From Nymphaea colorata (lineage: Eukaryota > Streptophyta > Magnoliopsida > Nymphaeales > Nymphaeaceae), in assembly GCF_008831285.2 (NCBI RefSeq), contig NC_045141.1, forward strand, positions 21,792,742-21,856,741: DNA of 64,000 nucleotides. The letters run 5' to 3'. Below the pieces are notes generated by a model. It ran no database searches. It saw nothing but the letters and a program-made list of their open reading frames with translations, and was not told the DNA's origin. This document shows, piece by piece, positions 1 through 14,179 of the stretch; positions within the stretch are counted from its first letter, which is position 1, and every line of letters starts with the position of its first letter. The translations under genes and the position numbers were made by a program.

Positions 1-3000
1 AAGAGCACCAAAGAAATAAGAATATGCTGTCAATGACAAGTTAGCGGGGTATCTCTTTAAAATTGGAGCCTGCAAAAATTAGCCAAGTCTTCAGTGAGTA
101 GTGAAAGCATTTGCAGCAGCAGAAACAACTTAAATTTCACAATCATATTTTCAAGTATAATACCATCCTCTTGATTAACAACAATATCCCACCAAAACAG
201 GGCCACTAGTAAATAACTATAATTAAGTTTTTAATAGTTTATTATTTTATCAGAACACAAAAACAGAACAAATAAAAGCAAAACCAATATAACCACATTA
301 GGAGTGACACATGAAGATGGTAAATAAAAAAAAAAAAATTGACAAAAAAAATGTTCACACTATAGAAAAAGCAGCAAGTGCCTAATAGTTGCACATTAAC
401 ACACCTGTTGGACACAAATTATGCTACCTTAACCTATCCCAAATTAATAACAAGAATATGGGAGAAAGACAAGTTAAAGCAGAGACCAGTTACAAAGTTA
501 ACCTCAAGCATATACTAAGCAGTGAAAATAGGACCAACTTCAACAGCCAACATTTGCCGGAGAAAAAAATTTAAGCCTAAAGAAACTTCATATCTTAGCA
601 CACAAGTAGACATAGCTAGAGAGAAATATTTTGATAGAGAAATATTAATCGATCACTCTATCCATATAAGCCAGAGACCATAGCAAATGTATTTCATCTG
701 TTGCTATGGAAAAGTTTCATGAGTAGCATGTCCAGAAGGCAAATGAATTACCAGCTGGGTATCCTGGGATGGAATCAAGAAGAGTAACCTCACCCATTCA
801 ACCAATATTTTGAAACTTCCAGCAGCCTTTTTGTGAGACATGGACTAATCATCATAAAATAAAAAAAATGGACGCTATTCATCCTGGCCCAACACATGGT
901 TTATTCCACAGCCAGGTGGACTGCCATGGCAGAACCTTCTTTGAATGCATTGTAATTCCTTCCTGTTCCAGTCCTTTTGATGGCCAGATCTGACTGTGTT
1001 ACAACCTGTTAACAAGTTAAGGTGAGCCAGCCCATTGTAGCCAGTTGATGAGACCTAGGTTATTAAATACATTAAAAAAAAAAAAAAACCGATTTGTCCC
1101 CTAATCAAACACTTGAATTGCCTTACAACCTGATGGACTGTCACAACACAACCTTTCTTCAATTAATTTTGAGGGCTGATTGTTCCAGTGCTCTTGACAA
1201 CTGAATCCCATGAAGTTACATACCACTGACAAGCTAAGCTGAGCCTGCCTATTACCACGATACTACCATAGATGTCAAGACAACGGACAGGGTTTGGTAA
1301 TGTAAAAGAAGATACATCATAGCAGTCAACTAGAGTTTTCGAGTTCATTTGCATTGTAAATCCTCAGAAAGTACAATAGTGTTGTAAAAGCAATAACAAA
1401 GCAAGAGTAACCGATAAAATTCCAAACACACCTGTAAGGCCAGATATATAGACATGCATAAGCAGTTTCCTATCAAGCACAGGATACCAATGTGCCATCT
1501 TTCAAGCCCAAACTCCATTAGACGAGGAGATAACCACCCAATAGGCTCTGGTTGGGCTAGCACATTTATCTCACTGTGAGCAGCAAGGTCCAGAAACCCA
1601 CTTCCAATAACTGCCGGACCCCTAAATGATGCCATCAGCATAGCTCCAGAAACACAGATAAGGGTGCCTAGAACTTTCAACTGGCCTTCAATTGTTTTTA
1701 AATTAACTGTCTCTGTGCTACAAAACAAAATTCACCATATGAAATTAGAGCGGACAGAAACATGAGGCACAAAAGATGTGTAAAATAGACAGCCCTTACC
1801 CCATTAATGCAGCCAAAATAAATGTAAATACTGGTACAGCAGGCTGTACAGCTGCAGCATATGTTGGACTCGTATATCCAAGACCAATCAGAAACAGAAG
1901 CTGATTACCAAATATACTGAGAAGGCATAAAGGCAACATATACCATAATGTAGTCAGTATTCAAGCCACAGCATTTGAATTTCTGGAGAAAATGCAGATA
2001 GAAATTCTTACCCCGTTAGACCAAGAAAGAAGAACGACACAAGAAGCTGACGAGATATCGGCGACCGGATCCTTCTGAGTAATAAGAACCATAATAATGG
2101 TTACCCATTTCATTCTCAACTCTTAGAGACATTAAATATATATAAGAGTGTGCCCAACTCTAGAAACGATTATCATCACTGACGCTTTTATTATTATTAT
2201 TATCGTCTATGACAAATGACAGAAAGAGAAGACCTTCTTCCATCTTTCACCATTTGAAGAGAATAAAATAGCTTCAATAGAGTCCACAAGATTGTTACGT
2301 ACTCAGCACATATTTGGAGAGAAAACAGATAAAAAATGATCATTCTACAAAATTGCAAGAGAAAAGTTAAGCAAACACTTGAAACACGTTTAACCAGACA
2401 CAAAACAAAGGAAATTAAAAAAGCTTACATACATAAAAAAAGTAAAAAGAAAAAACAAATCGTATTTTGGAGGAGAAAGAAAAACGCAGGGCATTATAAC
2501 ACAATGATCTTTCTGGGAATAGTTGAAAAGGAAATGAATCTAAAAGTACTGCTAGACTGATCTCGATAAGGTATTTAGGCCCGCTCACATTTCACAATCT
2601 CCGTTCTACCTTTCTCTTATGAAGATTGCATCCAAATACAACCTCAAATACGGTATAAGATAGCAGCGAAAAATGCCAAAATTCTACCTAAAACCGTCGA
2701 TCAACTAGAGCAGAGGACGGAGTTGAACACAGAAGAGAGCCAAATAAGCGATTCGAATAACAATTGTAAAGAAAAAAGGAAATCAGTCAAGAAATTGGAT
2801 TTGCAAACAAACCACGTCCTCCACTTTTTTTCTTGAGAAGCAAAACCCGGAAGGAAAACCAAGAAATGGTAACCGAGAAGGACAAGAACAAAAAGGGCAA
2901 GTAGAACCTGGAAAGAAGTCACACTTTTCTCGGTAATAGGCGATGGGGGCGAGCAGGGCGAGAGCCAGCATGTCCCTGTAGACGCAGAAGACCACCTGGT

Positions 3001-3109
3001 TCATTCCAACATTGAGGGCCAACTTGGCGATTACGTGGTATCCAGCATAGTTCATCTGAACCAGTACCATGGCTGCATGAGCCTTCCAAGTATCGGTTCC
3101 CACCATCAT
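1..3109 (-). CDS. WAT1-related (nodulin MtN21 / EamA family) transporter, 3' end beyond window
   Basis: Five exons are readable on the minus strand: 3109-2925, 2074-2012, 1916-1800, 1717-1432 and 69-1, all with GT/AG borders and matching phase, giving 240 codons. The family usually has about 370-400 residues, so the last third lies past the left edge. The protein starts [11 protein letters not shown] and continues with hydrophobic helices typical of the EamA fold: [14 protein letters not shown] (TM1), [19 protein letters not shown] (TM2), [12 protein letters not shown] (TM3), [19 protein letters not shown] (TM4) and [18 protein letters not shown] (TM5). Exon 5 reads [19 protein letters not shown], the start of the second EamA repeat. 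Family members are plant membrane proteins; WAT1 itself is a vacuolar auxin exporter, but the substrate of this member is unknown. The start is the first of two adjacent ATGs and no upstream in-frame exon was found. Intron 4 (70-1431) is 1.36 kb. The family call is firm; the substrate is not assigned. Confidence 0.93.
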
Positions 3110-6100
3110 CTCTTTCGTCGCTACTCGATCTATTGGCTATCTTTCCGTTATTTCCCTTCACTGATTCCTATACCGCGACACCAACAAATCGAGAAGCTGG
3201 ATCATTAAGAATGAACAAGTTGCTCTCTTTGAATAGTAAGCCGCAGAACCTTCAGACTCTCTCTCCGTCGCTCCATGTGTGTGTGATGAGATTCCCCGGC
3301 AAGGCTGCAGCCCGTAGTCGTGCCGACGTTTTGGTATTTACCTCGGTGATTAAACGTTGCACATTGACATCAAGCCAGCACGCCCCATTTCCAGCAAAAG
3401 GATGTCGACGGTCGGGTCAGAGTGACTTTTCGATCACAAAAAGGGTCTCACGTTTGTGATTTTTCAGGTAACTTTTAAATCGATGACGCCTCTCCGATAG
3501 ATCGTTTGCAGTAGAAACAAAGCGTTTTGTTTTAGGAATCTACCCCAGTTTTTGAAAAACATATTACAAAACGTCTCTACTGCCAAGCAACTCCTAAATT
3601 TATTAAAAAATTATTACGATGTTTGGTCATAGTTAGTCTGAAAATTTTGATCTTTTGTTATTGACAATGAAAACACTATCCCTTATAATGTCTTCCAATC
3701 GGAGATCTCTATTCACAAGGAAAGTTTTCCAAAGCAAACTGTATCGATCTGATCCCTATGTTTGAAAGCAAAATCGAATTTGTCCAATGAATAGGTCATA
3801 TTTTATAAGGACTTCAAAATCAACGGTTTGCTCTCTCATTTTATAGAAAACTTACTCTTGCAGCCAAGAAAAAGTTTTTCAAGTTGTCAGTTTTCAGATA
3901 TGAAATCATATTCCTATATTTAGTTTTATAAAAATGTATTCACTGCAAAAAAAGTTTAATTAGAGCTCATTGAGTTCAAGTATGCCATAACTTCTCTATA
4001 TAGGTGCATATTGTGTAAACTTGAGTACAATATCCTCCAAATGACTATTCGAGTTATATATGCACTCTTCATAAATTAGTCAGATCTTCATCTTTGGAAA
4101 CCTCAGAATGAAACAATGGTCTTTCTCTAGTTATAAAATTACAGAAAATTTCAAAATCACATATTAAGAACTGGCAATAATAAAAATGACATACTATACT
4201 TGTGATATGTGAAAAACACCGAATTTGCACCATTTATTAAGATTTCCTTCCTATATCAAATATTAGGTTGTGACTAGCTTAAGTTGAGGTTAACGTGATA
4301 AAAAAAAATCAAAGGGGCTTCAATAAAGACAGTTTCAAATTCATCAGTTGCAGCAACCTCACTATATCTTTGAAAATCACTCTTTTTTTCTCAACTAACG
4401 GGAATTGCACGTCTGCGTAGTTAGTTTTATAAAGATGAATCTCTAAGCATACGGTTTGTACAACCTATTCCTGTTCATCAGGTAAGGTCGTGGAGAGTCT
4501 CTAAGCATACGGTAGCACTTCTCTGTATGTGGCAAAGAAAGACTTTGGCCGTAGTAAACGGATTCTTCCTTATAATCCAGCATTTAAATTGAATATCAGC
4601 AAAGGCGAAGATAAAAAAGAAAGGAATCTCTTGAAAATCTTCCATTTTCTTTAAGGGGCACAACATGACTCGTTCTGCTAACAGCTTGTGAAGAAACATG
4701 TCTCTAGTTTGATTCCGTGGCCATTATGTCTCTCTGTTTTAAGTGGTATGACACAATATGAAGTTAAAAAGTGAACTGCTGCTGACACAGCCCAAGACCC
4801 CAAAAGTGGGTGACTGAAGGGCTCTGAGAGCTCTTTTTTGAGTAGTGGGTTGTTAACCTCTCGCTCAACTGAAAGATCTTCTATTTCCTATTTTAAGGAG
4901 ACATTATGGATAGATGCCTGCACTTTTCAGCAAAAAGGTGACACGGCCCAGACCTCCATGCTTACCCAAATAGATCAAAATCCATACGCACATCCATATG
5001 CTTAAGAAACATCAAATTCCAGAATATCTATAGACATTATGAATAGAGGTTTTTAGAAACGGACCTCACTGTTCAGTGTTCTACCTAACCCAGTTTTCCC
5101 AACAGAAATAAGAAAAGAAAGAAAAATAAGGCAGCAATTGGACACATGGATTCAAAATTATGGTTGTTTCCATTTCCATGGAAGTGGATATAAGAAGCAG
5201 ACGAGGCATGAGACGTCCCATGGGGAATTCGGAGGACATGGAAGTCCATGACCATTATTCTGCTCTGTGCTTGAAACTTTCCTTAATTTTTTGCGATTTC
5301 TTGTCATAGTTGGAGAAAAGTCAGATGAGAAAAGTATAGCCCGTGACTCTTTAATTTCTACAGATATTCTGGAATTTGATGTTTTTTAAGCATATGGATG
5401 TGCGTATCTCTTGTGGAACTTCATCGAAGGAACAGATATGTGGACATCTTTTATCCTGCCTTGTTAACTACCTGAATTATGGCATAGCATCGTGAGCCAA
5501 CGGAGGCCTCAACAAGACCTGTTCTTTAGTCCTTGCATCCGGGTTTTTTTGTGCATGAAGGTTCTACTATTTTTTTTTTGGTACTAGATAGTATTCCAGA
5601 CTGACTTCACGTGTCTAGCTGTCTCGAATTCCAGCCGGTTGCGTTCCAACTTCCTAGTAGCCTGCAAGCAATGTCTAGAGATTTGCAGCCTAACAAATCT
5701 GTCATCCAGGACAATTTTGTAGCCGTAGGGAAGCAAAGGTCAGAGGCCGAGAGGATCAGCAACTTTCCTAGAAGAGTTATTAAAAGTGTTCTTCAAATAG
5801 CGTTAGACTTAATTTATATAGTGTTTTCGTGACAAAGTTCTAAATAAACTTCTATCATTGGTAGACAAGTTTTTCCAAACGGAAAAGATGTCATGGCCAT
5901 CAATGGTAGGGAAGCAAATCCGTTGAATGCTGAATGAGTTTTTTGCTCCATTTTGGGTCCTCATCCGTCTGAATTACAGTGCAACTCAGCTGTACGGAAC
6001 CCCCTCTGTGTGTCCCCAGTAAAACAATCCATTATGGCCTCTGGATGCATGTAATACCACATACTGAAAGGCACAACTAGGTTCATCGAAGAAGATCAGG

Positions 6101-6799
6101 TTAATGGTTGTTTGGGCCTTTACGCAACCAACTTTAGTGATGAAGAACATGAGCCGCTTATGGACCCAGGCCAGTTTGACCTCGACAAAGATGCAGTCAA
6201 ACAAAAAAACAGCACCATGACCCGCCCTGGATGATGGCACAGGAGTTTTTGTAATAAGTATGAGATCCATCCAAAATTCCAAGGTCATCTGTGGAACAGC
6301 GTTGGAAACAGATTGCAATCAAGAAAATAATGTAAACTAGAAACAAACCCAGGCCCCCATGATAGCAATTCACAAATTAACCTTGAAATTTGTTCACAAC
6401 CCGAATTTTCAACGGCCAACAACTGGAAGCAGTGTTACAGAAAACAAGAACCAGAGTTTATCCGTCAACAAGCAGGTGAAAAGAATTTACAAAATTGTAT
6501 CCTCGTGTGCGACCACCTTTTCTATGAATAAGCCTAGCCTACACTAGAAGAAAACTTTACAAATTCATCCATCTCCATTCCTGAATGCCGTCCCAAATCA
6601 TACGCCAGCGTGTTTAAATTTTACAGGAAAATTGTTCACAACAAGCCTGATCTTGCATGTAAGCATGTTTTCTAAATTTTTAAAGTCATGCTTTTAAAAC
6701 ACTAATGCTTCACACTAGTACCTATAACATCACCAAAATCCAAGGTCTACATAGAGGCGAATGCACGTGGCTTCTGCTGCAAAGAGCAAATAGGTCTCT
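3110..6799. other. Intergenic, WAT1-like 5' flank to GATA 3' end
   Basis: About 3.7 kb of AT-rich sequence. The first 300 bases are the WAT1-like gene's upstream region. The only clear structure is a long inverted repeat at 4984-5407, annotated separately. A 15-bp direct repeat (ctctaagcatacggt) occurs at about 4441 and 4500. No convincing exon was found on either strand. Confidence 0.6.
4984..5407. repeat. Inverted repeat, 50-bp arms around a ~324-bp loop
   Basis: The left arm 4984-5033 and right arm 5358-5407 are reverse complements with two mismatches out of 50 by eye. The arms contain catccatatgctta and its complement. The pairing does not continue into the loop or the flanks. It could be a small MITE or foldback remnant, or the stem of a hairpin small-RNA locus. 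No target-site duplication is obvious at the outer edges. Confidence 0.75.
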
Positions 6800-9700
6800 C
6801 TATAATGGCAATTGCTTGTTAGGAGTTTCGATCAAGGAACCAGTAGCAGATGATTTCTGCTTCCAAAAATTGCAATCAAGAAGCTCAGCCTGCTGCAATG
6901 ACATATTGGAAGGGACATCAAGTAGTAGATCTTGTTCAGATGAGTTGTCTGTGAATTGCAAAGAATCCATCGTGACTGGGCTCCTGCCCGGAGGAGAAGC
7001 AAACAGACTTCTCGGACTAAAGCATGATGCATCATATTTGAGAGCTTCATTTGCTTCACAGGTGCTCTGACCATGCTTAGCGTAAGAGTATGCTTGCAAT
7101 TCAGCATCACTCATATCCATGGGGACACATTTTTGTGACCTGCTGACAGCCCTTATTTTGTGTTTTGGCTCTGAAAGCAGAAATAGCCAATCAGAAGAAA
7201 TTGATAATTCCAGCCAGAGGAAAGTCAAAGGAAATCATTCCCAAAATAATCAACCATATCCAAAACCATGAATAGCATATTCTACACACGAATTCTAAAC
7301 ACTAGTAGAAACACAAACACGTGTTAGCTTATGTATTAATTGCAATTGCTCTATTATGCATATACACATTGCACTGTCCATGTTGGTAAAGGCCTTTCAC
7401 AAAATTTCCTTTTCTATAATCTGCAACTATGGTGTACTTTTTCCTCAATTGACGGCTTTCTTCAAATGTGCTTGTTAACTGGTCATCCCTGGCAGGTCCC
7501 CTTCAAGATTTATAGGCGATCTGATGCCTACTGCACATTGACCACTGGAAGAGTTTTAAGTCTAGTTGTATTCACCACATTAACAATGACAAAAAGGAAA
7601 AGTGGAATAATGATATATTTATGCATCTTGGATGACCTACAATATCAACAGCTGAGGCACCACTGGTTGAACCCCATATCCCATTTCTGAACCACAAAAA
7701 TAAATTGTGTCCTAGAACTTACATTCTTCAATAAATTTAACTTCTGAAAAAGAAAATGAGAATGAGGCCAGGACTTGCACTTTCATTTTGTATGGTTTTC
7801 GAGTATCTGAACAATAATTATTTTTTTCACAAATTTGACAATGTCAAATCTTCCATGCAATCTACCTTCCAGCTGTTTTCCATAGCAAGACAGGCCACAT
7901 CAGCTTGTAAAGGGTAGCTGTTCCATGTTCTACTGTTAAGACCCTGTTTTTAGTGTCAGACTAAATTGTGCCACTCTTAGCACCTAAAAGAAGCTCTGGA
8001 TCTTAGTAATTTAGCTTGCCTTTTGCCTTCATGTTCATCTTTACCATGCTGTTTCAGTCCTTTCTACCCTTTCGTATTTGTTTTTGCAACTTTCACCTAA
8101 TATCTCCACCTGAGCAAGTCTTCAATGTGTCAATCCCTCTTACTTCTGGACCTTTTCCTGTCCAAATGGGAAGCTTCTAATTTCATGTCTTATCCGTCAT
8201 TGAAGCAGTTTCAACAATTTTTCCTCTGTGAACCATGGAGATGTTGACCAAGAAGAAGGTCTTTTTGTATCATCTAAATTTCCAGAATAAAGGTTAACGG
8301 CCAATGTGGTCAAAAGAGATAGGTGGACCTGGGGCGGTGGACCATAAAAAAGGACTAGATGGCACCTAGGTGGGGGCCTACGCAGGCCAGAAACAGTAAA
8401 ATAATAAAAAAAAGAGGAGGATGATTAAAAATCAGAAGAAAAAAGAAAAAAGGAGAACAAAAACCTTTTAAGACCTTTTCAGGTTTTCTTATGATTAAGT
8501 GCATTGCCAGTGCTTAGGTCCTACAGTCTAGTAAAGAAAGTGTTTGTCCAGCATATACACTACCTAGGTGCACCTTTGGACTGGACTAACACTTCGCCTC
8601 AATATCAGGAATCAAGCATATTGTATTCACTTTCAGATGATTGCTATTATCATGCCGATTAATTGTTTCTACCATTCAACCTAAGCAGCCATCTGAGCTT
8701 CATCTAACACAAATGGCTGTCCAAAAGGATGTGCTGCTATTTCTTTGGCAGCATATGCTGCCTAAAATGTTCTGGTCATGTTCAGACAGTCCCCTCAGAT
8801 ATGCCCAGAGAATTATGGCTTTCGGCCCGCACTTGTTAGCCTTCCCTGCTCCAGTCAGGCAATTACAACAGCGGGGTGAATCTTCTGCTATATGAGCATA
8901 ATATGATGAATGCTCCAGGGAAGTGTTTCCTAAAAGTTGAATCCCAGCCTCACATTTCTCACTAGATCTTTTTGAACTGACCGTGCTTCAGCAACAGAGA
9001 GAACTGAACTCCTACAAAAATCAAAACCAAACAATGACTATGCTGATGCTTATACTTAAAGAGTATCAGTACGTGGATAGGGATAAAAAATTCTAGGCAA
9101 CCTGGTTTGAGTTGTTAAACACCTATCAGACATTATTACCCATATATCTCCTCATCTTCTTTTGAAGAATTAATCTCAGTATGAATTCTATCAAAAGTGA
9201 GCATTCTTACAAAATGCCATTATAGGGAAGAAATGGAAGTTATTAAGAAGATCCACTGATCACCTGTATACACTTGGAAGCCATTGCTTCCAGCAAATTT
9301 CACAAAGCAGCATAAAAATTTCATACCTGTATTTTTTTGACTGAGGTCATAATCATGAGGTCGCTTCATGGATATTGATTTGGAGAATTTAATGTTACCA
9401 CGTGACAAACTTTTATCCTTTCCAAGGGCTTCGCTTGAATTCTAATGAAAAGAAAGAAAAACAATTTCAAACTAGTGGTGCTGTAGATTTATCTTACATG
9501 ATCAATATGCCAAGAAATGCAAGAAAAGCAACATGATGTTCAGAAAGCCTAGAGAAATTTCTCAAGAGCAACTGACCTTCAGCTGTGCATATTGTTCAAC
9601 CCATCTGGATTTGATTGTTTCGCACAAAACAAGTCTTTTTGTAGCTTTGCAAGATTCAATATCTATCCCTTGGAAAGAGAGATCAAAGATGCCATTAGAA

Positions 9701-12700
9701 AGCAGCCTCTGGTACACATACAGGGCCTCCTTAAATGATGGACTGTCAAATGCATTTCTAATGCTGCATACAGGATGACAAGATCAGAACCAGGAGATTA
9801 ACGCAGCCACATGGAAAATAATGAAGAGTACGTGTTAGTAACCTGTCAGGATTTTGGCAACTATCAACAGAAGAAAGGTGATTTATCAGCTGCTGTTGCT
9901 CCTCATGAGAGAAGTATTCCATGAACTTCTCATAATTAACAACAGCCTGATACCAAAAAGAACATCAATCGCATTAGCTGCAGGATGCTTCCTCATGAGA
10001 AATAACCGACTGCTTCATTTGGTTTTTCTATGAGACAACTGAACCACACACATTCAGACTATATATTTTCATGTCCAATTTAGGATTCAGTAATTGAAAT
10101 ACCTCCAGATCTATGAATTGCAAAGGTGATGAGCTACTTTGCAGAAAGTGAAATCTGTCAGAGGGTACCTTATCCCTATAAAACCAACAAATAACAGATT
10201 CAGAAAAAAGGGAACCTAAGCCATTTCCTCCATTCTCAATAGCATGTTGACAAGGCAACATATACTATTCAAAAACAGGACAAGAGTAGAAACGCCTGCA
10301 CCAAGACCAGCTGTGGATCCATATTTTCAAATAAATCTTATTTTTAGCAAGAGTATAGAGCAGCAGAAGTGCCAATTTCAGCGACTGAATTCTAAAGCAG
10401 AAGCAGAATGTCACATGAGTTTTTGCTCAGAGAGCACCTTTTTGTATGGTCATATCTTCCTTGGCTCATGTTATGCTGCATTTTTTCATTGTTGACTTCA
10501 GATGAATTTATTCCTTTGCTTTGAGTATGTACAGGAACGGATGAGGACATTGAATAAGATTCACTAACAGAACATCCTTTGTTCTGTATCACAAGTGAAC
10601 TTGCTTCTGATTCCTCATCTTGAGCTGTTGAATGTGGATGCTTTATAAGAACACCACCATGACCAATCTCAACAGAAACCATAGGCTTTTCATTTTCGAA
10701 AATGAGATCCTCCTCTGTGGATCCAGATGGATAGGACAACTCCTGCTCATGCAATATGCTATACAAATCTTTTGTCAGTTTCTCAACAGGAGATGGCTTG
10801 GGCTTTGAACGACTCAGGCATGTCCGCCTTTTTGATGGGACAAGCGAATCCCAGACAATGGATTGCGATGAACCTGAATGAAGAAAATGTCACTCACATA
10901 GTGAAACAGTACTTACATATGTTACTTGGAAAATAACAATTGGTTTATAAATTAAACATATAATATTAAAATGTACATGCATCCACATGAGAGAGACAGA
11001 GAGAGCTATACCATTCGGAAATCATGTTTTCTGAGGTTTTACAGGCACAAAACTTGATAGCGATCATTTTTTTGGCATTTATGGAAACATAATCACTTTG
11101 GGTTCAGTAAAGTACTTAAATCCTTTGATTCTTAAACACCACTACCATAAATTTGAAACACAATATTGCAGTTAAAACTTAAAAAGTTTAAAAGTATCTT
11201 GAAAGAATAGTGTCAGGCATCGGGTATAGGATTAGATTGGATATTGGATTGGTTCTCCATGGGGGCTGATTCAGTAGGCATATAAATAAGGGTCGAAAGG
11301 ACCTAAGTGGGATTACGACAGGTTTTCAGTGTGTGGCCTCTGGTGAGGAAGAACCCTAAACTGGAATGAATGCTGGGCGTGTACGTGTAGAATTGGGTTT
11401 GCCTTTGTAAGGGTTCCCAAGCTAGCAGGTGGCTGCTAACAAATAGCTACCTACATTAGCAATAAGACTTTTTGCAATTACCACTTTGAATCTTTCCATC
11501 AGAAAAAAAAAAACACGTAGAGGTGCTGAAGTAAGTAACTCCTGTCGAAGTCTTAAATGCATAGGGCTCCTATGCAAACATAAAAGAAAACAAGGGCATA
11601 AGCAAAATAAAACCTGTGAAATCACTTGCATCTGTACTACCAAATTGAGTACAGCTCTCAGAATATGATATAGCTGATCCTGAACTAGATCTATTGCTTG
11701 ACTCTTCTTCCAACAGCTTCTCGCTTTGAGGGTCATAATCGCTAGTTGCATCTTCACTTTCTTGGCTAACTTCGTCTAACTTCTGCATATGAAGTTTCTG
11801 ATCTTTGGCCTTACCAAGCACATATTTCAACTTGGGAGTTTTGCTTTGTGGTAGGGCAGCAGGCTCCCCACGGGAATGCAGCGGAGTATAGTTAGCAAGT
11901 GAACCCTTTGTTCTCCATCTTGAGCCACATGCATTGCATAAAACTGGCTTTTCTGGTGGTCCATTTCTCCAAAGAGGAGTACCTGCTCCATTGATCAAAT
12001 GCAGAGGTCTATAAGCCAAGCCACCATGGATGTGATTGTTTTAAATACTATAACAGCTTGAACCAAAAGTACAATCAGCGTTCTATACTCAAACATAAAA
12101 AATAGCATCTGAGATTCTGAAGCAAACTGTTGTAGGAACTCCCTAGTAATACGGCTTCATACATAAATCAACTCGATGATCACGGGCAATCCAGGACAGC
12201 ATGTATGACAAAACTTATACGTACAGGTAGGACGATATATATTCCAATTTTAAGCAAAACTGGTAAATTTGGGTCCAAAATCATTAAAAAAAAAAATTAA
12301 GGGAACCTTCAAGTTGTTACTGCTCCTTCACAGACAGCAGAAGGCAGAAAGATAGCCATTCACGAGTTACCCCAAAGAATAGTTCAAATGGTCTCCTGCA
12401 CTGAGATTTAAATACAAATGCAACCAGTTTATTTGCATTGTTTGCTGGTGATGCTGCTTAAGATTCAATCAAGGGGAGAACCAAAATTATGCTGCATGAA
12501 ATGGTTGCATAATTTCCACAGTAAACAGAAAAGGAAAAACATTTGATAGCTTAGCTGCATATTTCACCATGATGCTTTAAAAACCTTCAAATCCACAGAT
12601 AAAATAAAATAGGGTGCATAAAGTAACTCAAAATTTTATTTAAGACAATGAACTCTCATGTAAGCTCAATTATTATTTGCAGCAAGGCAGAGTTTAAGAG

Positions 12701-14179
12701 GATACACTTGAAACACATTAGGACAACATTTCACATGTCATGGACACAGGGCTTTTAGGAAAATTAGAAAGCTGATTCAATAACAGAATTGGAATCAGTA
12801 TTTTGTCGAGCTAGATATTTTAAGAAACATAAGCAGCTAATTTGGAAAGAGGTCCAGATCTTGCAAGTCTATGAAATCCAGAATGCACGAATCACCTTCC
12901 TGTTAGCTAAATTTGACTAGCTAGAACTGCTTTCACTTTATGTTAAAACTCCAACTGCTCTGCAGCAAGCAGCTACACTGCTTTCAGATAATCAACTAAT
13001 TAATTGACAACCAGCTCATCAGTTCAAAAACCTTCACAAGCACTGTATGCAATTCAAAGTTCAATTATAGAGATACGTTTTTAATAATCAATATGCCTCT
13101 AAACCAGCTCCCTTTAGTGCCTTTTTCTGCATGATTTTGCTACTAGAACTCAAGACAGCTGACCTAAAAAACACATTACAGAGGAAATTTTGAAGAGAGA
13201 CAGAAACAGAGGAGAAAAAAAGAAGTAGCCATTCAAGAATGAAGATCAATATTCATTCCAATAAGTTCGCTGAAATTTCAGTTGTTGCTGCTTCAAAGGT
13301 AATGCACATAGTCGAATATGCAGCAGATGAGGACTTGAAAGTGCAAGGTAACGACGTCCTTTGAGTAGAAAAGATCAGCTAGAAGAAAATAAAGTGTTAA
13401 CAACAGAAAGAATTGCAACCTCTGAACGTTTCTGCAAATGTTTCAGCAGCAAAATATACAATTAGGTTATTCGTTTAGGCTGCAGCAAAAATTACTCTCT
13501 TAAGGCCGAAAAGAAGATCACATAAAAATGGACTTGAACTTAAACACAAATAGTACTTAGAGAAGCATAAATTAGTATTGATTTTTTATGTGCTAATAAA
13601 GCAGGTTCGGGATATTCTGCAACACTTCCACAAGCATCAACAATAAAAAAAAAAAAGGAAAATCCAAATAAGAGACGAGGCCGAATTGATTCAGGTTTCT
13701 TACGTAGTTCAATTTACAAAATGGACATTATTCTGGAAATCAAATCAATCAACCAACCAGATGAAGTAAATGAAAAGGTGAATAAACAGTACAAACCCGG
13801 AAAAGAGACACAAAAAAATTACAAGATGAAGCTAGAAATGAAGTCCAGGTTACCAACTTTTCCACTACAATCGAATTGAAACTAATAAATGAAAAAGTTG
13901 AGCAAATTTTCTCCAGACTCCAATGAAGTTCAACCCATTCCTCGCCTCGGCGAATTTCTTCATTGTTCAAAAATGAATAGTCAACAATTGGTGCTTCCAC
14001 ACCAATCAGAAGTACTTAAAAGAAGACAACATAAACAAGAAGAACCCAAGTGCTTTTTCCGCCAAAAATGAAGCATAACACACAAAAAGATTCACAATAC
14101 CATCTAAAAGAGAAAAAAGGAGCGAGAGAGAAGACTCACTCGTAACACCACAATGGTAGCAAGGCCCCTGCTTAACCAT
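6800..14179 (-). CDS. GATA26: GATA26/27-type transcription factor with DEUBAD-like domain
   Basis: Eight exons join in frame to 564 codons plus TAG: 14179-14140, 11982-11614, 10873-10438, 10175-10103, 9946-9843, 9763-9577, 9441-9327 and 7170-6800. The N-terminus [14 protein letters not shown] followed by [18 protein letters not shown] forms a C-X2-C-X18-C-X2-C GATA finger; intron 1 (2.16 kb) splits it after the second cysteine pair begins. A basic tail [16 protein letters not shown] follows. The middle part ([19 protein letters not shown], then [20 protein letters not shown]) is characteristic of GATA26/27. The region [43 protein letters not shown] resembles the DEUBAD/Asx-homology domain, which in animals contacts the deubiquitinase BAP1/Calypso. 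The C-terminal exon carries [15 protein letters not shown] and [13 protein letters not shown], also typical of this subfamily. It is expected to be a nuclear DNA-binding regulator. GATA26 and GATA27 cannot be told apart here. Confidence 0.95.

Noticed and set aside
6082-6234. Acidic plus-strand frame (RFIEEDQVNGCLGLYATNFS...) near the GATA 3' end
   Set aside because: About 50 codons, no ATG at the start, no splice partners and no recognised family. A 110-codon minus frame overlaps it and is equally unsupported.
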